The notes under the pieces: generated by a model
Databases searched by the model: none
Told to the model about the DNA's origin: nothing
The model's input: only the letters and a program-made list of their open reading frames with translations
Position numbers and translations under genes: made by a program
Part shown: one piece after another, positions 1 to 6,900 of the stretch
Numbering within the stretch: the first letter of the stretch is position 1
Layout: every line of letters starts with the position of its first letter
Origin: Deltaproteobacteria bacterium
Lineage (GTDB): Bacteria > JAUYMQ01
NCBI GenBank assembly: GCA_030698575.1
Contig: JAUYMQ010000290.1
Location: forward strand, 1-31,038
Direction of reading: 5' to 3'
DNA: 31,038 nt

Positions 1-133
1 GTCGGCCCGCGGTTTCGCTCCCCGCTTCTTTCAGCGACGGCCTCGCGACCTCCGCCTTACGGTTTGCTTGGGTCCCCGCGACCAGGTTCCCGGAGGACTT
101 GCACCTCCAAGTCGAAGCCCATGCTGGGCACAC
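1..133 (-). mobile_element. 5' end (domain I) of a group IIC-type intron, truncated by window edge
   Basis: Read on the minus strand, the sequence starts GTGTGCCCAGCATGGGC at 133, matching the GTGYGCCC-GCATGGG opening of bacterial class C group II introns. It continues with a hairpin-forming GGAGGTGCAAGTCCTCC (plus 92-108), an AACCGTAAGG element and a GCTGAAAGAAGCGG...GCGAAACC segment (plus 9-34). As I recall the Geobacillus GsI-IIC intron, the same elements occur in the same order. Class C introns insert just after terminator hairpins, and here a perfect 13-bp stem (140-170) ends 6 nt before the intron start. Only domain I is visible; the reverse-transcriptase ORF and the 3' end would lie left of the window. 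The call rests on recalled similarity, not on a covariance search. Confidence 0.75.
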
Positions 134-139
134 AAATGA

Positions 140-176
140 AACAGGGCAGCGGCCCGTCCGCTGCCCTGTTTTTTAT
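140..176 (+). terminator. Perfect terminator hairpin with T-run, intron target site
   Basis: A 13-bp perfect stem (140-152 with 158-170, loop 153-157) is followed on the plus strand by a T-rich tail, so it is a textbook factor-independent terminator on that strand. On the minus strand the tail is TCATTT, weaker but usable, so it may act in both directions. The group II intron begins 6 nt past the stem on the minus strand. No plus-strand gene ending here is visible in the window. It may once have ended the minus-strand operon that now stops at 942, before the repeat island separated them (inference). Confidence 0.85.
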
Positions 177-182
177 CACCCG

Positions 183-290
183 CATGTCATTGCGAGGAGC
201 CCCTTCTCGCATGTCATTGCGTAGAGCCCCTCCCCGCATGTCATTGCGAGGAGCCCCTTCTCGCATGTCATTGCGAGGAGCCCCTTCCCG
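183..290. repeat. Tandem array, four 27-bp units
   Basis: Units begin at 183, 210, 237 and 264, exactly 27 bp apart. Each starts CATGTCATTGCGAGGAGC followed by a short C/T-rich stretch; the second unit has GTAGAG in place of GAGGAG. The array runs directly into a full-length copy of the dispersed repeat at 291. Because 27 is a multiple of three, long open frames run through the array on both strands and encode low-complexity MSLRGAPSR-like peptides. These are artefacts of the repeat, not genes. Confidence 0.9.
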
Positions 291-329
291 CATGTCATTG
301 CGAGGAGCGCAGCGACGAAGCAATCCCCC
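291..329 (+). repeat. Dispersed palindromic repeat, direct copy 1
   Basis: A full-length copy: CATGTCATTGCGAGGAG, then GCGCAGCGACGAAGCAATC and a C run. It pairs with the inverted copy at 355-401, so the two can form a long hairpin around a 25-bp spacer. This repeat type (ATTGCGAGGAGCGNAGCGACGAAGCAATC in parts) is, from memory, scattered through intergenic DNA of many unrelated bacterial genomes. Confidence 0.9.
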
Positions 330-354
330 GGCTGACGCCCCTGCTGGCAAGCGC

Positions 355-401
355 GGGGGGGATTGCTTCGGCACCCCTCCGGGGCGCCTCGCAATGACAT
401 G
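355..401 (-). repeat. Dispersed palindromic repeat, inverted copy
   Basis: Begins GGGGGGATTGCTTCGGC and ends CGCCTCGCAATGACATG, the reverse complement of the unit at 291-329, with a different central portion (CACCCCTCCGGGG). Conservation of the two ends with a variable middle suggests a stem-loop element whose arms are maintained while the loop drifts. Confidence 0.9.
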
Positions 402-420
402 CGACTCGCTGTCCCACCCG

Positions 421-484
421 CATGTCATTGCGAGGAGGCCCCTCCCGCATGTCATTGCGAGGAGCGGAGCGACGAAGCAATCCC
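421..484 (+). repeat. One 27-bp unit plus a full direct repeat copy
   Basis: A 27-bp partial unit (421-447) is followed immediately by a full copy (448-484) ending in GACGAAGCAATCCC. This repeats the arrangement seen at 264-329. The full copy lies 20 bp upstream of the GIY-YIG start codon and forms the left arm of the inverted pair that brackets that gene. Confidence 0.9.
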
Positions 485-504
485 ATCGAACGAGACCCCA
501 CCCC

Positions 505-792
505 ATGCCCAAGACCTACTACGTCTACATCATGACCAACACCCACAACACCACCCTCTACGTGGGCGTCACGGGTGATCTGCGACGGCGGGTCTACGAA
601 CACATCAACGGAACTGCCGGCGGATTCACAAAGAAATACAACCTCAAGAAGCTCGTGCATTTTGAGATGACCGGGGACATCCAGAGCGCGATCGCGAGAG
701 AAAAGCAATTGAAGGGGGGCTCGAGGCAACGGAAGCTCGTTCTGATCGGTTCCAGCAATCCGGACTGGCGGGATCTCAGCGACGACCTCTGA
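505..792 (+). CDS. GIY-YIG (UvrC/URI-like) small endonuclease
   Basis: This 95-residue protein is the only plus-strand gene I accept. It has the single-domain GIY-YIG layout: YYVYIMTN at residues 5-12, YVGVT near 19-23 (standing for the GIY and YIG strands), the catalytic-region Arg in DLRRRVYEH, and a helix with the conserved Glu in AREKQLKG. The family makes single- or double-strand DNA cuts. Stand-alone members of about 90-100 residues are common and mostly uncharacterised. The start at 505 is chosen because YYVYI then sits at the usual distance from the N terminus; the frame stays open upstream only because it runs through the 27-bp repeats. Copies of the dispersed repeat face inward on both sides (448-484 and 829-873). 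That suggests the nuclease gene and repeats travel together or that the nuclease acts on the repeats, which is inference. Confidence 0.88.
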   Translation: MPKTYYVYIMTNTHNTTLYVGVTGDLRRRVYEHINGTAGGFTKKYNLKKLVHFEMTGDIQSAIAREKQLKGGSRQRKLVLIGSSNPDWRDLSDDL

Positions 793-828
793 CGGCGGCG
801 GTGCCAAGCGCGGGGGTGCCGAGCGCCG

Positions 829-873
829 GGGGGATTGCTTCGTCGGGCCTCCGGCCCTCCTCGCAATGACATG
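829..873 (-). repeat. Dispersed palindromic repeat, inverted copy downstream of the GIY-YIG gene
   Basis: Starts GGGGATTGCTTCG, ends CCTCGCAATGACATG; reverse complement of the copy at 448-484. It lies 36 bp after the GIY-YIG stop codon and completes the inverted pair around that gene. Confidence 0.9.
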
Positions 874-880
874 CGAAATA

Positions 881-918
881 ATGTCATTGCGAGGAGCGAA
901 GCGACGAAGCAATCCCCC
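881..918 (+). repeat. Dispersed palindromic repeat, direct copy
   Basis: ATGTCATTGCGAGGAGCGAA followed by GCGACGAAGCAATC and a C run. Only 7 bp separate it from the inverted copy at 829-873, so the pair forms a near-continuous palindrome. It ends 23 bp before the stop codon of the minus-strand gene at 942. Confidence 0.9.
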
Positions 919-941
919 GGCGGCTGTGATCGACTGACCTG

Positions 942-2861
942 TTACTCCGAATGGCTCTTCTGCCCCGCCTCGAGGTCCGCCAGCAGCCGCCTCAGCGACG
1001 GGGCATCGGCCCCCTCGGGGCGCAGCGCCAGGGCCTTCTCCAGCTCGTAGCGGGCCTCTTCCGGGCCCGCGCCGCCCCGGAGGGCGGCCAGCCCCGCCTC
1101 GCGGTGGGCCTCGTAAAATCCCTCCTTCACCGACGCCGCGCCCCGGAAGGCCCGGAACGCTTCGGCCTGCCTCCCCTGCCCCGCAAGCGCCAGCCCCAGG
1201 TTGAACTCAGCCTCGGGAAACACGGGGCGGTAGCCGAGTGAACGCCGGTAGCGCGACTCGGCCTCGGCCAGCTTCCCTTCGGCGGCCTCCTGCACGGCGA
1301 TGTAAAAGTGGATGAAGCCGTAGGACTCCCGCACGCCCGGATTCCAGATCGGCGGCTCGGGCGAAACGGCGAGCCCTTTCCGGAAAACCTCCGCCGCCTC
1401 TGCCAGCGCCCCCTCGCGGACCCGGATGAAGCCGATGTTGAAGAACCCCCGCCCGTAGCGTGGCTCGAGCGCCACCGCCTTCTCGTAGGCTTCCAGCGCC
1501 TTCGGGTAGTTTCCCTCCCCGAAGTAGGTCTCCCCCAGGCTTCCCCAGGCGATGTGCGAGCGGGGGGCCTTCGCCACCGAGTCGGTCCAGAGAGCCCGAT
1601 CGCTCCCCCAGACCGGGACCCGGTGCCAGGTGAGGAGCGCCATGCAGAGAGCCACGGCGGCCACCGCGAACGCCCCCTGACGCGATTGCCATCCGCTCTC
1701 CCTCCCCACGCGCTCCCCTCTCTCCCCCGCCGGGGGCCTGAGCGCGGCGGCGAGGATGCCTCCCAGAGCGAGGCTCGGCAGGTAGAGATAGCGGTCGGCC
1801 TTCAGCACGGTGAGCGGCAGGAGGTTCGACACCGGGCCCAGCGAGACGAAGAACCAGAGCGACCAGAAGGCCAGGCGCGGCGCCCGCCGGACGGCCAGGG
1901 CCGTCGCCCCGAGCACGGCGGCGAGCAGCAGCAGCGCCGCGAGAAAGCCGCCTTCGAGCGGTGATCCGACCATTTCGGGGAAGTAGAGGTTGTTCAGGTT
2001 CAGGGGGAGAAAGAGCATCCGCAGGTAGTCCGCGAAGACGACGACCATCGTGAGGAGTACGCCCGCGCCCTGCCGCTCGACGTGGACGGCGCCGGCGCCG
2101 TGCTGCGCCCAGATGGTGGCCGCCCCGAGCCCGAGCGCCAGCAGGAAAAAGGGGACGATCTCGGCGATGCGCCCGCTCCGCCGCGGGCGGGGGTCGAGGA
2201 GGTATTCGTGGAGCAGCAGGAGGACGGGAAGCACGACCCCCATCCCCTTGGACAGCAGCGAGAGCAGGTAAAAGAGGAGCGCGCCGAGATATGACACCGT
2301 GGGCCACCGCCCCCGCGTGCCGGCCGGCGAACGATCGCGGTGCCGGAGGAAGAGCAGCAGCGCGGGAAGCAGAAAGAACATCGCAAGCGTGCTCTTCCGC
2401 TGGCTGGCCCACGCGACCGACTCGACCTGCACCGGGTGAAACGCGAAGAGGGCCGCGGCCAGCAGCGCCGGGAGGCCCGGCCCCGCCAGGCGGCGGAAGA
2501 GCAGGAGCGCGAAGACCGCGGAGCCCGCGTGCAACACGGCGTCGGTCAGGTGGAAGCCGCCGGCCACCGGGCCGCCGCGCAGCGCGTACTCGACGGCGTA
2601 GCTCCCGAGGTGCAGCGGCGCGTAGTTCCCGAAGTAGGCCCCGGTCCACCACGCCTTGAAGTTCTCCGGGGTCAGCTCGCGGATGAGGGGATTCTCGAGC
2701 AGGTAAAAGTTGTCGTCCCAGTTCAGGAAGGGATGGGACAGGACGCCGTGCCCGGCGCCCTGCAGGGAGGTGTAGAGCAGGAGCGTCAACGCAAACAGAG
2801 CCGCCGCTTCGCCCAGCCGCCTGGCGCGGCGCCGGGCCTCTCCGGCCGCGGGAGCGCTCAC
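942..2861 (-). CDS. TMTC-like membrane glycosyltransferase with C-terminal TPRs
   Basis: This 639-residue protein has an N-terminal multi-pass membrane region (about residues 18-420) and a TPR tail (about 430-630). The membrane part carries the GT-C-like signatures NWDD (47-50), FHPVQVESVAW (about 141-151) and DRYLYLPS (mid 350s). Eukaryotic TMTC O-mannosyltransferases share these, and their bacterial relatives are usually annotated only as TPR proteins. The first luminal/periplasmic loop with the acidic NWDD is the expected lipid-linked-sugar or catalytic loop. The gene starts with GTG at 2861, and a GTGA 4-bp overlap with the methyltransferase stop implies translational coupling. It is last in its unit; the repeat island follows. 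A role in glycosylating exported proteins or polysaccharide is inferred from the family. A paralogue with a VanZ fusion lies at 18972-21362. Confidence 0.8.
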   Translation of the reverse strand: MSAPAAGEARRRARRLGEAAALFALTLLLYTSLQGAGHGVLSHPFLNWDDNFYLLENPLIRELTPENFKAWWTGAYFGNYAPLHLGSYAVEYALRGGPVAGGFHLTDAVLHAGSAVFALLLFRRLAGPGLPALLAAALFAFHPVQVESVAWASQRKSTLAMFFLLPALLLFLRHRDRSPAGTRGRWPTVSYLGALLFYLLSLLSKGMGVVLPVLLLLHEYLLDPRPRRSGRIAEIVPFFLLALGLGAATIWAQHGAGAVHVERQGAGVLLTMVVVFADYLRMLFLPLNLNNLYFPEMVGSPLEGGFLAALLLLAAVLGATALAVRRAPRLAFWSLWFFVSLGPVSNLLPLTVLKADRYLYLPSLALGGILAAALRPPAGERGERVGRESGWQSRQGAFAVAAVALCMALLTWHRVPVWGSDRALWTDSVAKAPRSHIAWGSLGETYFGEGNYPKALEAYEKAVALEPRYGRGFFNIGFIRVREGALAEAAEVFRKGLAVSPEPPIWNPGVRESYGFIHFYIAVQEAAEGKLAEAESRYRRSLGYRPVFPEAEFNLGLALAGQGRQAEAFRAFRGAASVKEGFYEAHREAGLAALRGGAGPEEARYELEKALALRPEGADAPSLRRLLADLEAGQKSHSE

Positions 2862-3844
2862 CGGGCCTCCTGCCGATCGGCGGGAGCGTCTCCGGCCCGC
2901 TCGGCCCAGGCCTCGATGGTCCCCCCGCGGCGGACGAGCGATTCGAGCGTCGCGAGGAGTGTTGCCGGCGGCATGCCGAGCCAGTAGGCGGCCCGGGCGG
3001 CCAGCCGCCCGGCCGCCCTGGCCCCCGCCGTGTTCCCCTTCAGCGTCTCGTAGAGGCGGTTCACCGGCGCGCCTCCGCCCCCCAGGCGATTGAGCGCGCT
3101 CTGAAGAATGCCGAAGGGGTTCTGTTCGAAAGAGAAGTGGCCTACGTGCTCGACCCGGAACCCGGCACGGGAGAGAAGTGCGGTGAGCGAGCCGGGCGTG
3201 AAGTGGAACAGGTGGCGCGGCAGATCCAGATGAAACCAGGATCGGCCCGTCCAGCGCGCCTGGAAGCTGTCGAGATTGGGGACCGCCACCACGAGCCGGC
3301 CGCCGGGGCGGAGCACGCGGGCGGCTTCCTGAAGGGAGGCGAGGGGGTCGTGGAGATGCTCCAGCACGTGCCAGAAAACGCCGAGATCGAACTGCCCCGG
3401 TTCGAGGCCGGTAGTGGTGAGATCGCCGGCCAGCACCTCGATGTCCGATTGCGAGGTGAGGGCCCGCGGGCGGCGCCCTGCCCGCTCGGTGCCCACCCCC
3501 CGGAAGCCGAGCGCGGCGAAGGCCTCGAGGAGCCTCCCGTCACCGCACCCCACGTCGAGCACCCGCGCGCCCGGCGGGAGCCCCCGTGCCAGTCGCCGCG
3601 CCCTTCGCTTCGCCATGGCCGATCGCATGCGCTCGACCGTCGCGACGAACTTCGTCCCGGAGCCGCCGTAGTACTCGCTGGCGTAGAACGGAGCAATCTC
3701 GTCAGGCTCGGGTTGGGGATCGAGATACCCCATCCCGCAGCGCGCGCAGCGTACCAGCCGGACCTTGCCGAGGCCCGGCACGTCTGTCTCGATGACGGCG
3801 GCGCCCCCCTGCCGGTCACAGGCGGGGCAGGAAACGCTTCTCAT
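2858..3844 (-). CDS. SAM-dependent methyltransferase with N-terminal zinc ribbon
   Basis: A class I methyltransferase of 328 residues. Residues 6-36 carry CPAC...CARC, a four-cysteine zinc-ribbon-like knuckle, followed by the YLDPQPEPDEIAPFYASEYY region typical of this subfamily. Motif I is VLDVGCGDG (95-103), and FWHVLEHL marks the later strand/post-I region. Family members methylate sugars, lipids or small metabolites, so sugar methylation within the envelope locus is plausible but unproven. I place the start at ATG 3844. An in-frame TTG at 3859 would add five residues, but it lies at the foot of a strong hairpin (3862-3892). The 3' end overlaps the next gene by 4 bp. Confidence 0.85.
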   Translation of the reverse strand: MRSVSCPACDRQGGAAVIETDVPGLGKVRLVRCARCGMGYLDPQPEPDEIAPFYASEYYGGSGTKFVATVERMRSAMAKRRARRLARGLPPGARVLDVGCGDGRLLEAFAALGFRGVGTERAGRRPRALTSQSDIEVLAGDLTTTGLEPGQFDLGVFWHVLEHLHDPLASLQEAARVLRPGGRLVVAVPNLDSFQARWTGRSWFHLDLPRHLFHFTPGSLTALLSRAGFRVEHVGHFSFEQNPFGILQSALNRLGGGGAPVNRLYETLKGNTAGARAAGRLAARAAYWLGMPPATLLATLESLVRRGGTIEAWAERAGDAPADRQEAR

Positions 3845-3861
3845 GAAGACTCTGTTCAAGG

Positions 3862-3892
3862 CAAGGCCCGCCCCGGATGGGGGCGGGCCTTG
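3862..3892 (-). terminator. Strong hairpin after the giant repeat-protein gene
   Basis: A perfect 13-bp GC-rich stem (3862-3874 with 3880-3892, 5-nt loop). It lies 68 bp past the stop codon of the giant gene and 18 bp before the methyltransferase ATG. No T-run follows on either strand, so it is either a weak or assisted terminator, or an mRNA 3'-end stabiliser that separates the two expression units. Confidence 0.55.
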
Positions 3893-3959
3893 CGCTTCTC
3901 TGCCGGTATCGGAACGAGCGGGCCTGGCCGCGCCTTCCGGAGACCGTGCCTTGTTTTTT

Positions 3960-6900
3960 CTACTTCTTCGCCTTCGCCGCCTTCGCCGCCAGCTTGGCGA
4001 GCTGCTTCAGCAGGCGATCCTGCTCGTAGGTCCTGCCGGGCGTCTGAACAATCTGCCGTCCGATGATCACCGAACCGACGAAGGCGTTGTTCACCGGCGC
4101 AAGGGAAGCGTCGAGGAACAGGAGTGAGACAGCCGGCAGCGAGGAGTTACGGTCCACCCCTCGTCCGAACACGATTCCCGTCGTGTTGTCGATGAAGGCC
4201 GTGAGCGAGATGTCGCGAACGGTGAAGTCGATCTCGCCGGTCGGCGACTCCATGCTCGGGCCGAAGAAGCTCGAGCTGTTCGGGAAGACGGCATCCACCG
4301 CCGCGTCGAGGGCATTGGCCGTGAGCCCGCCGTTGATATCCACGACGCCCGAGTTCACGCCGGTGCCGTTGATGGCGGCGAAGGCGTAGGGCATGCTCGC
4401 CGTCTCGAGGGATTCGATCGGCCGGCTGAAAGCGAAGACGTCCAGATCGGTGATGCCGATGGGCGTCAGCCGGACAGCCTGGTCCCCGGGCGCTGGCGGC
4501 GTCTGGAGAATTTCGTCGGGGCCCGGCTGAATGACGATCTGGAGCGGCACACCGCCGTCCAGCACGTCGTCGCCGCCGGGAGAGGTCTGCATGAATTCGT
4601 CCTTCCCGGGGGCCACAACGGACGCCATGCTCGCGAGCCCGGTTGTGCCGGGCGCGATGAGCTGCTCGTCATCCGAGGCAATGCCGGAGTTCACGATGCC
4701 GTTGCCACCCGTGCAGATCGAGTTCGCCGGGCAGGCAGCCGTGGGAACGGTGCAGCCGATCCCTAACGGGCGATAGTCCGTCGGGCAACTGGCGACGTTG
4801 GCCACCACGAGGGGGCAGAGCGCCATGATACCCGCCGTGCCCGTGCCCACCGTGTCGTCTCCCTGGGGACAGGTCTCGAGAACACCGTTGACCCCGGCCG
4901 ACACCCCGACGACATTCTTCGTCCATTTCTTGTAGGGAACGAAGTTGCTCGTCAGATCGGGCGTGCTGAAGGTCTGGCCGACGGCGACGACCTGCACGTC
5001 GTCGCCTCCCAGACCGCTCTCGGCCACGCCGTTCGCTCCGGCGTAGATGTTCATGCCGCGGATTCCCGAGAACACCCGATCACCCGCGAGCGTGAGCTGG
5101 ATGTCGTCGCAGCCCGGAATGGGCGTGCTGTCGGGCATCTGGCACGCCGTGGTCTGGACGACCAGGTCGTCTCCCGCGATGATCGCATTGTTGTTCTTCG
5201 GGTAGAGCCCGACGTTGATCTGAATGTTCCCCGAGATGAAGTTGTAGAGGTCCGTCGTGGGGTCGTCGTTCAGGATGTTATCGGTGGGAGTGTTCAGCGT
5301 GTTGACGCTGAACGATCCGGCCGGCGAGAACTTCGACCGCGAGCCGAGCGAGTAGATGTTGCCGCCCGATCCGTCCACGGAGATCTCGTTCGGCTCCGAC
5401 AGCGCGTTGAAGGAGATGTTGGTGGGGTCGGTGAGCAGCGCCGGGTTGTCGAAATGCTGATCATCCGGCGTGCCGATGTACTGGTCGGGCCCGGGGTAGA
5501 AATCCTGCGCGACGTGCGTCAAGCCAGTGACAAGGGTTGTCGGCGGGAGCGGGATCGGGACCTGGCTGGGGTCGAGCTTTGTGCTGAGCGTGTCATTCAG
5601 ATCGGTGAAGATCTGCAGCGTGGCCGCCAGCGACTTGCTGTTGTCGTTGAGGGTGGGATCGAAGGAGACCACCGCCCCGCCGAAGTCCGTCGTGGTGACC
5701 AGCACCTGCCACCCCTCGCCGTTGATATAGTCGCCCACGCCGATGCCGGTGATCTCGTTCAGCTTGAGATCGAAGATGCGCGGCGGGCCCGTGTGGGTGA
5801 ACGGATCGAAGCCGTTGAGATCCATCCAGACAACCGTCCCGCCGCGATTGGCGACCATGAGCGTCGGACTGTCGACGACCGTGTCGTCCCCGACGGGGAC
5901 TGAGTCGAGGAGGCCGTTGGGGCCTGCTTCAATCGACCGCGCGAAGGGCTCGCCCCGGCCGACGGGAATGTTCTGGATGTCGGTGCAGGTTCCAGGCGCC
6001 GCGGGATTACAAACGGGCGTTTCGGCGATGCCGTTGGGCCCGGTGGTGATCGTGTCGGGCGGGTTCGAGCCCGGAAGCTGCGGGTTCTCAGGGCTGGTGC
6101 CGCCGCCGATGATCACATCGTCGCCCAGGGGCGTCGTCATCAGGAAGAAGCCGGGCGGCTGCATGGGCGCGGGCGGAAGCAGCGCCGCGTCGATCATGCG
6201 TCCATTGGGGAACCCCTGGCCCACCGGCACCACGAGAATGTCGTCGCCGGCGACGGGTGTTTCGGAGATTCCGTTCTTGCCGGTGGTGATCCGCCCCAGA
6301 TGGGGCACCGGGAAGGGCGTGAGCGCCACCAGGGCCACCGGATCGGACACCAGCTCGGGCGTCAGGAACTCGATGCCCGCGGTGTTGGCGACGACCCGCG
6401 TGTTTGGAAGACCGACTCCCGTCGTCCGGCAAGCCGAGGGGCTTCCGCCGCCGCAGTTCGCGCCGCTGGGCTGCAGCCCGGTCAGCACGTCGCAGAAAGC
6501 GCCCTGAAACGACTCGTTGTTCGGCGGCGTGTTGAGGGGAACTTTCGTCGTCTGGACGCAGAGACCGAAGTCGGAGGTGGTGTTCATAATCTCGAGGGGC
6601 ACCTTGGCGATACGCCCCGTGTTCGACTCGATCACGTACAGCCGCCCCGCAGCCGTCCCGGGCGGATCCTGGTCCCCGCAATTGGCGGCGAGACCCGCCC
6701 CGGGCACGCAGCTGCCGGCGCCTGCGCCCGTGCAGCAGCTGAAGGGGATACCAGAAGCGGTGCAATTCGCATTGCTCTGGAAGTTGAGCCCGATGCACAG
6801 GGTTCGCGCGGGTCCGACATAGGCGAGGCCCGTGGGGTCGTCAATGAAACCCGGCTGCATGACGTCGCTCACCCGTTGGCGCCGGTACGAAATGGCCACG

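Noticed and set aside
183-484. Possible CRISPR array
   Set aside because: Units abut each other with no unique spacers, and the unit is the arm of a dispersed palindrome. No cas genes nearby.
57-912. Several open frames on both strands giving MSLRGAP / RNDM-type peptides
   Set aside because: They are created by the 27-bp repeats and palindromic copies; composition is low-complexity and only the GIY-YIG segment (505-792) has a domain.
3845-3859. TTG start for the methyltransferase at 3859
   Set aside because: It sits at the base of a strong hairpin and adds residues not needed for the zinc-ribbon; the ATG at 3844 is simpler.
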